Shown: positions 42,376-51,577 of the stretch, piece after piece | Position numbering within the stretch: the stretch's first letter is position 1 | Layout: each line of letters opens with the position of its first letter | NCBI RefSeq assembly: GCF_009866655.1 | Contig: NZ_CP047420.1 | Coordinates: forward strand, 2,418,001 to 2,482,000 | Source of the DNA: Rathayibacter sp. VKM Ac-2804 | Lineage (GTDB): Bacteria; Actinomycetota; Actinomycetes; Actinomycetales; Microbacteriaceae | Length of the DNA: 64,000 bases | Direction of reading: 5' to 3' | Notes under the pieces: model-generated | Databases searched by the model: none | The model's input: only the letters and a program-made list of their open reading frames with translations | Told to the model about the DNA's origin: nothing | Made by a program: the position numbers and the translations under genes

Positions 42376-43236
42376 ATGAACGTGATCAAGGGGAACGTCC
42401 TGGTCGTGGCCTTCGAGGGCTGGAACGACGCGGGTGACGCGGCCAGCGGCGCGGTCCGCCTGGTGAAGGACGCCGGCGAGTTCGTGCCCCTCTTCTCGGT
42501 CGACGCCGAGCAGTACTACGACTTCCAGTACACCCGCCCGATGCTCTCGATCGGCGAGGACGGGCGCCGCAGCCTCTCCTGGCCCGGCACGCAGATCTTC
42601 GGCCCGGCCGACACCTCCGTCGACGCGGAGAGCGCCCTCTACGTGATGATCGGCACGGAGCCCTCGCGCAGCTGGAAGAGCTTCGCCGCGGAGGTCGTCG
42701 ACGCGATGCTCGCGATCGACATCTCCGCCGTGGTCTTCCTCGGCGCCATGCTCGCCGATGTGCCGCACACCCGGCCGATCTCGCTCTTCGCCTCGAGCGA
42801 GAATGCGGAGATGCGCGCGCAGTTCGAGCTCGAGCGCTCCACCTACGAGGGGCCGGTCGGCATCCTCAGCGTCATCGGCGAGGCGGCGCAGAAGGTCGGC
42901 ATCCCCGCCGTCTCGCTGTGGGCGTCCGTGCCGCACTACGTGCACAACGCGCCGTCGCCCAAGGCCATGCTCGCGCTTCTCGAGAAGCTCGAGGAGGTCG
43001 TCGGGCTGGCGATCCCCCGCGGCGACCTCGTCGAGGAGGCCGGCGAGTGGGAGCGCGGCATCGACGCCCTCGCGCTCGACGACGAGGAGATGGCGGCGTA
43101 CATCGCCCAGCTCGAGCAGGCGCGCGACACCGTCGACTCGCCCGAGGCGAGCGGCGAGGCCATCGCCCAGGAGTTCGAGCGCTACCTCCGCCGCCGCGGC
43201 GACGGCCGCTCGGGCGAGGAGCCCTGGCGCCCGTAG
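42376..43236 (+). CDS. PAC2 family protein
   Basis: 286 residues. The PAC2 domain begins VLVVAFEGWNDAGDAASGAV and contains VVFLGAMLADVPHTRPISLF and LWASVPHYVHNAPSPKAMLA, all hallmarks of the family. Members are related to eukaryotic proteasome assembly chaperone 2; in Actinobacteria they are widespread with unsettled function. The C-terminal part is an acidic helix region (LALDDEEMAAYIAQLEQARD). Monocistronic, with a palindromic repeat after its stop. Confidence 0.9.
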   Translation: MNVIKGNVLVVAFEGWNDAGDAASGAVRLVKDAGEFVPLFSVDAEQYYDFQYTRPMLSIGEDGRRSLSWPGTQIFGPADTSVDAESALYVMIGTEPSRSWKSFAAEVVDAMLAIDISAVVFLGAMLADVPHTRPISLFASSENAEMRAQFELERSTYEGPVGILSVIGEAAQKVGIPAVSLWASVPHYVHNAPSPKAMLALLEKLEEVVGLAIPRGDLVEEAGEWERGIDALALDDEEMAAYIAQLEQARDTVDSPEASGEAIAQEFERYLRRRGDGRSGEEPWRP

Positions 43237-43246
43237 GCAGCGCGCC

Positions 43247-43384
43247 GGGTCTCGATACACCGCCTGCGGCGGCACTCGACCAGCATGGGTGGCGGTACAT
43301 CCCGCGAAGCCAGTCCGCCCGGCTGCAGGCAGCCGCCTTCATGCTGATCGAGCAGCCCGCGGAGCGGGCGTATCGAGATCCACC
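43247..43384. repeat. Palindromic intergenic repeat, copy 2
   Basis: An inverted unit at about 43247-43287 (GGTCTCGATACACCGCC... CTCGACCAGCATGG) and a forward unit at about 43340-43384 (ATGCTGATCGAGCAGCC... GTATCGAGATCCAC). Located exactly between the 3' ends of the convergent PAC2 and mshC genes, where it could stop transcription from both sides. Confidence 0.85.
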
Positions 43385-43407
43385 CCGCCCGCGGGCCGAG
43401 CGCAGGC

Positions 43408-44655
43408 TCAGCCCAGGCGGACGCCGAGCAGCGCGTCGATCGCGTCGCGGAGGAGGGCGGGATCGTCGACGCCGCCGGCGATCGCATCGTCGAGCACCGC
43501 GAGCGCACCCGGGGTGTCCAGGTCCACCGCGAGCACGGCGCGCAGGCGCTCGAGCACGTCCGCGGCCGACGCCGCTCCGATCGAGGCGAGCGACGACTCC
43601 CACCGTGCGAGGCGGGCCTCGGCGGCGGGCAGGTCCTCGGGCAGCCACTCCCAGTCGGAGCGGTAGTGGTGCGCCAGCAGCGCCAGGCGGATCGCGCGCG
43701 GGTCCGTCCCCTGCGCGCGCAGCCGCGACACGAGGACGAGGTTGCCGAGCGACTTGCTCATCTTCTCGCCCTGGTACGCGACCATGCCGGCGTGCGCGTA
43801 GGCGCGGGCGAGCGGACGACCGGACAGCGAGGCGGCGTGCGCGGCGGAGAACTCGTGGTGCGGGAAGATCAGATCGCTCCCGCCGCCCTGCAGCGTGAAC
43901 TCCGGTCCGAGGCGGTCGAGCGCGATCACCGAGCACTCGATGTGCCAGCCCGGGCGGCCCCGGCCGACGGCGGCGTCCCACGCGGGCTCGCCCGCGCGCT
44001 CGGCGCGCCACAGCAGCGGATCGAGCGGGTCGCGCTTGCCTGCGCGGTCGGGGTCTCCCCCGCGCTGCGCGAAGAGCTCGGCCATGGTCGCGGCGTCGAG
44101 GTCGCTCTCGCTCCCGAGGCGCCAGACGTCGCTCTCGCCGGCGGCGATGTCGTAGTAGAGGTCCTCGCCGCCGTCGACGGCGGCCTCGGGGGTGGCGACG
44201 CGGTACGCGACCCCGGTGCGCTCGAGGCGGGCGACCGCCTCCGCGATGGGCGCGATCGTCTCGGTGACACCGTCGTAGTGGTCGGGCGGCAGGATCCGCA
44301 GCGCGGTCATGTCGCCGCGGAACAGCTCGACCTGCTCCTCGGCGAGGTCGCGCCAGTCGACTCCGTCGCGAGTGGCCCGCTCCAGCAGCGGGTCGTCGAC
44401 GTCGGTCACGTTCTGCGCGTAGAGCACCGAGTACCCCGCGTCGCGCCAGAGCCGCTGCACCGTGTCGAAGGCGAGGTAGGTCGAGGCATGGCCGAGGTGC
44501 GTCGCGTCGTACGGCGTGATGCCGCAGACGTAGAGGCGTGCGGTGCCGTCGTCCGCGACGAGCTCGACGGGCGCGCCCGTCGCGGTGTCGTGCACGGCGG
44601 GCACGGGTCCGCGGCCGGGCAGGGCCGGCACGGCCGGAGCGTTCCAGGTGCGCAT
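43408..44655 (-). CDS. mshC: Mycothiol ligase MshC
   Basis: 415 residues of the cysteinyl-tRNA-synthetase-like ligase that joins Cys to GlcN-inositol in mycothiol synthesis. Motifs: [16 protein letters not shown] (zinc Cys and the HIGH equivalent), [13 protein letters not shown] (second zinc Cys), [12 protein letters not shown] (zinc His) and [10 protein letters not shown] (KMSKS loop). Length and start ([14 protein letters not shown]) match MshC and not CysS. The stop of uppP directly abuts its ATG. Presence of mycothiol is a firm marker of Actinobacteria. Confidence 0.96.
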   Translation of the reverse strand: MRTWNAPAVPALPGRGPVPAVHDTATGAPVELVADDGTARLYVCGITPYDATHLGHASTYLAFDTVQRLWRDAGYSVLYAQNVTDVDDPLLERATRDGVDWRDLAEEQVELFRGDMTALRILPPDHYDGVTETIAPIAEAVARLERTGVAYRVATPEAAVDGGEDLYYDIAAGESDVWRLGSESDLDAATMAELFAQRGGDPDRAGKRDPLDPLLWRAERAGEPAWDAAVGRGRPGWHIECSVIALDRLGPEFTLQGGGSDLIFPHHEFSAAHAASLSGRPLARAYAHAGMVAYQGEKMSKSLGNLVLVSRLRAQGTDPRAIRLALLAHHYRSDWEWLPEDLPAAEARLARWESSLASIGAASAADVLERLRAVLAVDLDTPGALAVLDDAIAGGVDDPALLRDAIDALLGVRLG

Positions 44656-45504
44656 CTAGGCGGCGAGGAGGCCCGTGCTCAGCGCGACCATGAGGACGAC
44701 GCCGAGGACGATGCGGTAGATCACGAACGGCAGGAAGCTGCGGCGCGAGATGTAGCTCATGAAGAAGGCGATCACGACGAAGCCGACCACGAAGGCCACG
44801 ATCGTCGCGACGAGCGTCTCGAGACCGCCGACCTGGATCTGGTTGGGCAGGATCTCCGGGTCGCTGATGCTCTTGTACAGCTGGTACAGACCGCTGCCGA
44901 AGACGGCGGGGATCGCGAGGAGGAAGGAGTAGCGGGCCGCGGCCTTCCGCTCGTAGCCCATGAAGAGGCCGGCCGTGATGGTGCCGCCGGAGCGCGAGAC
45001 GCCGGGGACGAGGGCGAGCGCCTGCGCGCCACCGAAGATGAGGCCGTCGCGGACGTTCAGGTCGCGCAGGCGGCGCTTCTTCGCGCCCACCGCGTCGGCG
45101 ATGCCGAGCAGGATGCCGAAGACGATCAGCGTGGTGGCGACGACCCAGAGCGAGCGGAGAGTGGTCTCGATCTGGTCCTGGAAGAGCAGGCCGAGCACGA
45201 TGATCGGGAGGCTGCCGACGATGATCAGCCAGCCCATCCGGGCGTTCGCGTCGGTGCGCGGGACCTTGCCGACCAGCGACCGGCACCAGTTCGACACGAT
45301 CTTCACGATGTCGCGCCAGAAGTAGATGATGACCGCGGTCTCGGTGCCCAGCTGCGTGATGGCGGTGAACGCCGCGCCGGTGTCCTTGCCGTCCAGTCCG
45401 GGGAGCAGCTCGCTCACGATCCGGAGGTGGGCGCTGGAGGAGATGGGGAGGAATTCCGTCAGACCCTGGACGAGTCCCAGGATCAGCGCTTCGAGCAGGC
45501 CCAT
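44656..45504 (-). CDS. uppP: Undecaprenyl-diphosphatase UppP
   Basis: 282 residues, eight membrane segments. Active-site signatures: [16 protein letters not shown] (residues about 15-30) and the [20 protein letters not shown] region (PGxSRSGxT), both conserved in UppP/BacA. It recycles undecaprenyl phosphate for cell-wall synthesis and can give bacitracin resistance. It is upstream of mshC with no gap and probably co-transcribed. Confidence 0.96.
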   Translation of the reverse strand: MGLLEALILGLVQGLTEFLPISSSAHLRIVSELLPGLDGKDTGAAFTAITQLGTETAVIIYFWRDIVKIVSNWCRSLVGKVPRTDANARMGWLIIVGSLPIIVLGLLFQDQIETTLRSLWVVATTLIVFGILLGIADAVGAKKRRLRDLNVRDGLIFGGAQALALVPGVSRSGGTITAGLFMGYERKAAARYSFLLAIPAVFGSGLYQLYKSISDPEILPNQIQVGGLETLVATIVAFVVGFVVIAFFMSYISRRSFLPFVIYRIVLGVVLMVALSTGLLAA

Positions 45505-45574
45505 GCGTCACTTTCGAGGAGGGCTGGGGCGTCGTCGGCCAGCAGGCGGTCGGTGGTGGTCGTCGATCTGACCA

Positions 45575-46903
45575 TCAGGATCGCAGGAGGAGATCGGTCA
45601 GGACCTTCCTGCCAAACACTAGTGCGTCGAGTGGAACCCGCTCATCGACCCCGTGGAACAGCGCCGGGAAGTCGAGCGAGCCCGGCAGCTGGAGCGGCGC
45701 GAAGCCGTAGCCGGTGATGCCGATCGTCGAGAGAGCCTTGTTGTCGGTGCCCCCGGACAGGAGGTACGGCAGCACCTCGGCCTCGGGGTCGAAGCGGCGG
45801 AGCGAGGCCGCCATGCTCTCCACGAGCGGTCCGGCGAAGGGGACCTCGAGCCCGATGTCGCGGTGCTGCACCAGGATCTCGACGTGCTCGCCCGCGAGGA
45901 CCTTCAGACGCTCGAGCACCGCGTCCTCCTCGCCGGGGAGCACGCGGACGTCGATGGTCGCCTCCGCGGTGTCCGGAATGACGTTGGCCTTGTAGCCGGC
46001 GGAGAGCATCGACGGGTTCGCGGTGGTGCGCAGCGTCGCCGCGATGAAGCGCGAGGCGGTGCCGGTCGCGAGCGCCAGCTCCTCCGGAGTGCTGCGCTGC
46101 GGGTCGTGGCCGAGGATGCGGGCGACCTCGCCGAGCAGCTCGCGGGTGGTGTCGGTGAGGCGGGTGGGCCACTCCTCGCTGCCGATGCGGGCGATCGCCT
46201 GGGCGAGGCGGGTGACGGCGTTCTCGCCGTTGATCTGCGAGCCGTGCCCGGCCGTGCCGCGGGCGCGCAGGGTGAGCCAGAGCAGCGCCTTCTCGCCGGT
46301 CTGCACGAGGTAGGCGCGCTTGCCGCCGAGCTCGATCGAGTAGCCGCCGACCTCGCTGATCGCCTCGGTCGCGCCGGCGAAGAGCTCGGGACGGGTCTTG
46401 ACGAGGTGGCCGGAGCCGCGGACGCCGCCCGCCTCCTCGTCGGCGAAGAAGGCGATGACGAGGTCGCGCGAGGGCTTCCGGCCACCGCCGAGGATGTCGC
46501 CGAGGGACGCGAGGATCATCGCGTCCATGTTCTTCATGTCGACCGCGCCGCGGCCCCAGAGTATGCCGTCCTTGATGACGCCGCCGAACGGATCGACGCT
46601 CCAGTTGTCCGCGATCGCAGGGACGACGTCGAGGTGCCCGTGCACGACGAGGGCGCCGCGCTCGCGGTCCTCCCCCGCCACCCGGGCGACGACGCTGGTG
46701 CGGCCGGGATCGGAGTCGATCAGCTCGGGCTCGAGGCCGAGGTCGCGCAGGCGGGCGGCCACGTACTCGGCCGCCTCGCGCTCGGGCTCGGCCTTGCCGT
46801 CGCCGTAGTTGCTGGTGTCGAAGCGGATGAGGTCCCGCGCGATGATCGCGGTCTCGTCGAGATCCGACTCGGAGGGGGCGGCGGCGCTGTCGGAGGACGT
46901 CAT
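45575..46903 (-). CDS. M20 family metallopeptidase/amidohydrolase
   Basis: 442 residues. Metal ligands of the M20 family are visible: VVHGHLDVVP (first His and following Asp), WGRGAVDMKNMDAM (bridging Asp), FFADEEAGGV (catalytic Glu and ligand Glu) and the His near the C-terminus (FPALFHGVDERVP). The lid domain (TAGHGSQINGENAV) is present. It should hydrolyse dipeptides or N-acyl amino acids in the cytoplasm; the exact substrate is open. Lies upstream of uppP with a gap of 70 bases. Confidence 0.9.
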   Translation of the reverse strand: MTSSDSAAAPSESDLDETAIIARDLIRFDTSNYGDGKAEPEREAAEYVAARLRDLGLEPELIDSDPGRTSVVARVAGEDRERGALVVHGHLDVVPAIADNWSVDPFGGVIKDGILWGRGAVDMKNMDAMILASLGDILGGGRKPSRDLVIAFFADEEAGGVRGSGHLVKTRPELFAGATEAISEVGGYSIELGGKRAYLVQTGEKALLWLTLRARGTAGHGSQINGENAVTRLAQAIARIGSEEWPTRLTDTTRELLGEVARILGHDPQRSTPEELALATGTASRFIAATLRTTANPSMLSAGYKANVIPDTAEATIDVRVLPGEEDAVLERLKVLAGEHVEILVQHRDIGLEVPFAGPLVESMAASLRRFDPEAEVLPYLLSGGTDNKALSTIGITGYGFAPLQLPGSLDFPALFHGVDERVPLDALVFGRKVLTDLLLRS

Positions 46904-47018
46904 GCCCCCACGCTAGCGGGCGGGCCCACGGCACCCCCCTCCGCCGGTGTCATCCGAGGCGCTCGAACCGTGCTAATGTCTTCTTCGGCCGCGGAAACGC
47001 AGGCCGGAAACAACACTC

Positions 47019-47103
47019 GTCCGGGTGGCGGAAATGGCAGACGCGCTAGCTTGAGGTGCTAGTGCCCGTATAGGGCGTGGGGGTTCAAGTCCCCCCTCGG
47101 ACA
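47019..47103 (+). tRNA. tRNA-Leu (anticodon GAG)
   Basis: The acceptor stem pairs GTCCGGG (47019-47025) with CTCGGAC (47096-47102), discriminator A at 47103. The anticodon arm is CTAGC, loop TTGAGGT, GCTAG, giving anticodon GAG. A long variable arm and the GGTTCAAGTCC T-loop complete a class II tRNA. No CCA is encoded. A terminator hairpin follows. Confidence 0.95.
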
Positions 47104-47108
47104 CACGC

Positions 47109-47143
47109 AGAACCCCTCGATCTCATGAAGATCGGGGGGTTCT
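47109..47143 (+). terminator. Terminator hairpin after tRNA-Leu
   Basis: AACCCC-CGATCT pairs with AGATCG-GGGGTT around a CATGA loop, followed by CTTCTC. It closes the tRNA transcript and could also serve the convergent module at 47192. Confidence 0.75.
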
Positions 47144-47191
47144 TCTCGTTGGTGGCGGCGGTTCGTGCATCCGTGACCGCGAGCGATGCGG

Positions 47192-47734
47192 TCAGAGGTC
47201 GAGAAGACCTTGAGCCGTGCTCCAGACGGTGTCGCTCGTCGCATCGTCCAGGTCGGTGTCGACGAGCCTCTCCAGCAGGAGTTCCGGGTCGATGAGACCG
47301 TGCCGGACCAGGGCGGAGACGAAGGACCGGTCCTTGTCCCGGTTCGCGACAAGCTTCGCCACGCACAGGTCGTGCGGGTCGAGGCACCAGCCGATCCGCC
47401 CGCGGGTGTTGTCGTTCTGCACTCGAAGGAGTCGGCCCTCCCAGCCGCGAGGCAGGACCGCCGTCCTCCGGCCGACGCCGTCCAAGTGGAACCCGTGCGT
47501 GGCGTCGAACGAGGACAGCTCGCCGGCGACTCCGCTGAGTCTCGTCGCCAGCGTTTCACTGTCGGTGTCGTTCAGCGGGAGGACGTCGAGCTCGTTCGAT
47601 GCCGTCGCCTCGACGGGCAGCTCCGACTCGCTCCAGGTGCCCAGCACCGACTGGGAGCCGATGACGATCACCTCGTCGGCCTGGATGATCTCCGTCGCTG
47701 CGCGGATCCCGTGCTCCAGCTCGGCCCGGTTCAC
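47192..47734 (-). CDS. Nucleotidyltransferase-fold protein, possible toxin (DUF6036/AbiEii-like)
   Basis: 180 residues from the GTG that overlaps the upstream gene's stop (GTGA). The start of a polymerase-beta-like nucleotidyltransferase fold is visible: VIVIGSQSVLGTW (Gly-Ser loop) followed by NELDVLPLNDTDSE, where E-x-D stands in the place of the metal-binding D-x-D. Then GWCLDPHDLCVAKLVANRDK, typical of AbiEii-type toxins that transfer nucleotides to tRNA or proteins. The gene pair resembles type IV-like toxin-antitoxin modules found in Actinobacteria. Activity not proven; an incomplete catalytic set would be a caveat. Confidence 0.7.
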   Translation of the reverse strand: MNRAELEHGIRAATEIIQADEVIVIGSQSVLGTWSESELPVEATASNELDVLPLNDTDSETLATRLSGVAGELSSFDATHGFHLDGVGRRTAVLPRGWEGRLLRVQNDNTRGRIGWCLDPHDLCVAKLVANRDKDRSFVSALVRHGLIDPELLLERLVDTDLDDATSDTVWSTAQGLLDL

Positions 47735-48759
47735 GCGCTCGCCTCGAGCAGCGCCGATCGCTCCTCGTCGGGGATCAGCCCGGCGAGCGGTGACACGGAG
47801 CGCAGGTCGTGAGCGTGCTCCGTCTCCACGAGCAGGGCCTCGATCTGCGTGGAGAGAGGACTGCGGAGCAGCTCTGCCCACTCGTCCAGCCACTCGTGCG
47901 CATCCCCGCGGACCTTGCCTCGCAGTTGCTCGAGCCGTGCTTCCGCCCGAGGACGGAAGTCCGGAGAGCGGTCGAGGAGTTCCAGCGCGGCGCGGTGGAG
48001 CTGGACGGAGCGAGTGGTCTCGCGACGCAGTGACCGATCACGGTCGCGACGATCCGCCTCGACCTCGGCCAAGACAGCCGCATGGGAGGGGAGGGCGCGC
48101 CTCAGGAGACGACGCGCGGCGAGCGCCGTCGTCCGGTCGGTCCGTCGCGCGAGCGCGGCGATGCTCAGACCGATCGGCACCGGTCCCTCGCTGACGAACG
48201 GCCACCGCTCATCGGGGACGTGATGAAGGATCACGGAAGTCGATGACGGGCCCGCTGCGGCGACCTCTTCTCGCAGCTGAGCCTTCAGCCGGATGGAGAC
48301 GAGCAGCTCGAGGCGGCTGACGTCGCGCGGGCCCGCTCGGGGGTCCGATGCTCCGACGGGGAGCAGCTCCCGCTCCCCCCGCAGCTGGTCGACGAGTTCC
48401 GTGGGAAGCTCCAGGGACTCCGGCGGCAGAAGCTCGGCGGTCCACGAGCGCGTCACCGCCACAGGATCCTCCGCGCTCTCGAGCCGCTGAATCATCCGGG
48501 TGATGCGACTCCGCTCGGACCTCGTCAGGGCCGGGTCCACAGCGCCCGAGAGCGCGGCGACGAGTCCCCACGCCATCCGGTCGCCGAGCGGGCGAGACAC
48601 GCGCGGCGATGGGACGTCCTGATTACCCCTGATGACATGCACGCCTCCGACCTTCTCGGCCCGGATGCGCCCCTCAGCGATGAGCTGACGGATGCGCGCC
48701 GCACTGACGCCGCGCTCTCGCGCGACATCGGCGACGGACTTTAACTCTTGCTCGGTCAT
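47731..48759 (-). CDS. HTH protein, probable antitoxin/regulator of the nucleotidyltransferase
   Basis: 342 residues. The N-terminus is an excisionase/MerR-like helix-turn-helix (SVADVARERGVSAARIRQLI, then AEGRIRAEKVGGVHVIR). The rest is mostly helical and charged, with a conserved-looking C-terminal block (AHEWLDEWAELLRSPLSTQI; DLRSVSPLAGLIPDEERSAL). Its TGA overlaps the nucleotidyltransferase start by four bases, so the two proteins should be made in balance. DNA binding plus coupling suggests an autoregulating antitoxin. Start ATG at 48759; TAGACT just upstream may be a -10 for a leaderless transcript. Confidence 0.7.
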   Translation of the reverse strand: MTEQELKSVADVARERGVSAARIRQLIAEGRIRAEKVGGVHVIRGNQDVPSPRVSRPLGDRMAWGLVAALSGAVDPALTRSERSRITRMIQRLESAEDPVAVTRSWTAELLPPESLELPTELVDQLRGERELLPVGASDPRAGPRDVSRLELLVSIRLKAQLREEVAAAGPSSTSVILHHVPDERWPFVSEGPVPIGLSIAALARRTDRTTALAARRLLRRALPSHAAVLAEVEADRRDRDRSLRRETTRSVQLHRAALELLDRSPDFRPRAEARLEQLRGKVRGDAHEWLDEWAELLRSPLSTQIEALLVETEHAHDLRSVSPLAGLIPDEERSALLEASA

Positions 48760-48901
48760 GGAACAAAGTCTACCGATACCGCAAGGGAAGTGCACCGCTC
48801 GTTCTCGGCGAACGCGAACACACCAGTGCGGAGTCGAGCACCGAGGGTCCGCTCCCTTGACCTTCGACAGCGTCGCTCCTAGGCTCTCGCCGGGTGAGAA
48901 A

Positions 48902-48931
48902 CCGAATGAAACAGTTTCTATTTCTTTTGTG
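48902..48931. promoter_or_regulatory. GAAAC-rich operator-like region before the second GH2
   Basis: The stretch contains GAAACAGTTTC, a perfect 11-base palindrome, preceded by another GAAAC copy ten bases upstream and followed by a TTTC half. Such sites are typical of LacI-type sugar regulators. No regulator gene is adjacent, so the controlling protein must be encoded elsewhere. Confidence 0.45.
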
Positions 48932-48987
48932 CGGGTCTCACCTCTCGCCCGGCGTCGTGCCGGATGCCTCGAACGAACGGACGCACC

Positions 48988-51399
48988 ATGACGACCACCT
49001 CCTTCACCTCCGGCTGGACGGTCCGGGCGCCGCGCGGGCCGTTCGCCGCCGTGCAGGGCGGGGTCGACGACTCCGTCGCGGTGACGCTGCCGCACGACGC
49101 GCTCCGCGATGCCGAGCGCTCGCCGGGTGCGGTCTCCCAGGGCGGGACCGCCTACTACCCGGGCGGTGCCTACAGCTACGTCACGACGTTCGAGGTGCCG
49201 GCGGAGTGGGCGGGCAAGGTCGTACGGCTCGAGGTGCAGGGCGCGTACCGGCACGCGATGGTGTTCCTCAACGACGAGTTCGCCGGGAACCGCGCCGACG
49301 GCTTCGCGCGCTTCTTCGTGGAGCTGACGCCGTTCCTCCGCTTCGGCGAGACGAACACGCTGCGGATCGAGGTCCGCTCGGGCCAGGACTCTCGCTGGTA
49401 CGCCGGCGCCGGTCTGCACCGGCCGGTGCTGCTGCACGTCGACGAGCCCGTGCACATCGAGCCGGACGGCGTGCGGATCACGACCGTGCGCGTCGAGGAC
49501 GACCAGGCCGTCGTCGAGGTCGCGACGAGCATCGTCAACCGCGGGCTCACGACGTCGTCGCTCACAGTGTCGACCGAGCTCACCGGGCCGGCCGGCGACG
49601 TCGTGGAGAGCGCGACGACACCGGTCACCGTCGCCCCCGGCCGCACCGCCCTCGTGCGCCAGCGCCTCTACGTGCAGGAGCCCGCCCTCTGGAGCGTCGA
49701 CTCCCCCGCCCTGCACAGCGCCCGCACGAGCATCGGCGTCGGCGACGACGTCGTCACCGTGCACGGCATCCGCACCGTCACCGTCGACCCGCGCAAGGGA
49801 CTGCGGATCAACGGCGAGACCGTGCTGCTGCGTGGCGCCTGCATCCACAGCGACAACGGCGTCCTCGGCGCCGCCTCGATCGCCCGTGCGGAGGAGCGCC
49901 GGATCCAGCTGCTCAACGAGGCCGGCTTCAACGCGATCCGCATGGCGCACAACCCCGCCTCGCCGTCGATGCTCGACGCCTGCGACCGCCTCGGCATGCT
50001 CGTGATGGACGAGGCCTTCGACATGTGGGTCCGCGGCAAGACGCACCACGACCACTCGCTCGACTTCGCGCAGTGGTGGCGGGCCGATCTGGAGTCGCTG
50101 GTCGCGAAGGACTACAACCACCCCAGCGTGATCCTCTACTCGATCGGCAACGAGATCGTCGAGGTCGGCACCCCGCACGGCGCAGTGCTGGCCCGCGATC
50201 TCGCCGAGCACGTGCGCGCGCTCGACCCGACCCGCCCCGTCACCAACGGCGTGAACCCGACGCTGGCGGTGCTCGACGAGCTGGACAGCATCCTCGCCTC
50301 GGAGCAGGGGCTGAACGAGCTGATGGGCGAGGCCGGTGCCGGGATGATGGCGGCGATCGGCTCCTCCGACGCCGTCACCCGCCGCACCGCGGAGTCGAGC
50401 GCGGCGGTCGACGTGCTCGGACTGAACTACGCCGACGGCCGCTATGCGAGCGACGCGGAGCTGTTCCCGCAGCGTGTGATCGTCGGGTCCGAGACGTTCC
50501 CCTCGCAGATCGGCGAGCTGTGGCCGAAGGTGCTGGCGAACCCGAACGTGATCGGCGACTTCACCTGGACCGGCTGGGACTACCTCGGCGAGGTCGGCAT
50601 CGGCGCCACCTCCTACGCGGAGGACCCGACGGCGAACGGCGCGCTGGAGCGCGAGTACCCGTACCTGACGGCGTGGTGCGGCGATCTCGACATCACCGGG
50701 TGGCGGCGACCCGCCTCCTACTACCGCGAGATCGTCTTCGGGCTGCGCTCGGAGCCGGCGATCGCGGTCGTCCGGCCGGAGCGGCACGGGCAGACGGTGA
50801 CGATGCAGTCGCCCTGGGCGTGGAGCGACTCGGTCGACTCCTGGACATGGCCCGGCTTCGAGGGCTCCCCCGTGACCGTCGAGGTGGCGGCGGACGCGGA
50901 CGAGGTGGCGCTGCTGCTCGACGGCATCGAGGTGGGGCGCTCGGCCGCCGGGGCGGTGCGGCCGATGCTGGCGTCGATCGAGACGGTCTACCGGCCGGGC
51001 ACGCTGACCGCGATCGCGTACCGGTCCGGGAGCGAGACGGGGCGCAGCTCGCTCGTCTCGGCGTCCGGGTCTGCGGTGCTGACCGCGACGGCGGACCGGA
51101 CGCAGCTGCGGGCGGACGACACCGACCTCGCGTACATCGCAATCGAGCTGCGCGATGCGGGCGGCGTGCTGGTCACCGGCGCTGACCGCGTCGTCTCGGT
51201 CACCGTCGAGGGCGCGGGCGTGCTCGCGGGCTTCGGGAGCGGGGCACCCGCCACCACCGAGCGCTTCGACGCCGCATCGCGGACGACGTTCGACGGCCGC
51301 GCACTCGCCGTGGTCCGTCCGACCGGCTCGGGGCCGATCACGGTGCTCGTCTCCTCCGACGGACTCGACGACGTCCGGATCGAGCTCTCCGCGAGCTGA
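48988..51399 (+). CDS. Glycoside hydrolase family 2 protein (beta-galactosidase-like)
   Basis: 803 residues, paralogous to the GH2 at 6246 along its whole length (both start MTTTSF, share the DSRWY and LRGACIH blocks, and end with the same type of Ig-like domains). Acid/base is E389 in YSIGNEIVE, nucleophile E502 in IVGSETFPS. I prefer the ATG at 48988 over the in-frame ATG at 48964 because it aligns with the paralog start; neither has a strong ribosome site. No transporter is linked here. Intracellular glycosidase with unknown substrate. Confidence 0.93.
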   Translation: MTTTSFTSGWTVRAPRGPFAAVQGGVDDSVAVTLPHDALRDAERSPGAVSQGGTAYYPGGAYSYVTTFEVPAEWAGKVVRLEVQGAYRHAMVFLNDEFAGNRADGFARFFVELTPFLRFGETNTLRIEVRSGQDSRWYAGAGLHRPVLLHVDEPVHIEPDGVRITTVRVEDDQAVVEVATSIVNRGLTTSSLTVSTELTGPAGDVVESATTPVTVAPGRTALVRQRLYVQEPALWSVDSPALHSARTSIGVGDDVVTVHGIRTVTVDPRKGLRINGETVLLRGACIHSDNGVLGAASIARAEERRIQLLNEAGFNAIRMAHNPASPSMLDACDRLGMLVMDEAFDMWVRGKTHHDHSLDFAQWWRADLESLVAKDYNHPSVILYSIGNEIVEVGTPHGAVLARDLAEHVRALDPTRPVTNGVNPTLAVLDELDSILASEQGLNELMGEAGAGMMAAIGSSDAVTRRTAESSAAVDVLGLNYADGRYASDAELFPQRVIVGSETFPSQIGELWPKVLANPNVIGDFTWTGWDYLGEVGIGATSYAEDPTANGALEREYPYLTAWCGDLDITGWRRPASYYREIVFGLRSEPAIAVVRPERHGQTVTMQSPWAWSDSVDSWTWPGFEGSPVTVEVAADADEVALLLDGIEVGRSAAGAVRPMLASIETVYRPGTLTAIAYRSGSETGRSSLVSASGSAVLTATADRTQLRADDTDLAYIAIELRDAGGVLVTGADRVVSVTVEGAGVLAGFGSGAPATTERFDAASRTTFDGRALAVVRPTGSGPITVLVSSDGLDDVRIELSAS

Positions 51400-51444
51400 A
51401 GATCGCCAGCGCAGGCTCTCCCCTTGCGCGGGCGGCGCGTCCCG

Positions 51445-51570
51445 TGCTGATCGAGTAGCCCGCAGAGCGGGCGTATCGAGATCCACCCTCACCAGAAGCG
51501 GAGTCTGCAGACCCGCCGTGCTGAGGACGGTGGGTCTCGATACGCCTCTGCGGGGCTCCTCGACCAGCAG
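51445..51570. repeat. Palindromic intergenic repeat, copy 3
   Basis: Forward unit at about 51445-51486 (TGCTGATCGAGTAGCC... GTATCGAGATCCAC) and inverted unit at about 51529-51570 (GGTGGGTCTCGATACG... CTCGACCAGCAG), the same family as the copies at 39156 and 43247. Again it separates two convergent gene ends (GH2 and the LLM oxidoreductase). Confidence 0.85.
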
Positions 51571-51577
51571 GGGCGCG

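Noticed and set aside
47104..48760. Integrated element bounded by a duplicated tRNA-Leu 3' end
   Set aside because: I found no second copy of the tRNA 3' sequence and no integrase gene downstream, so integration at this tRNA cannot be supported.
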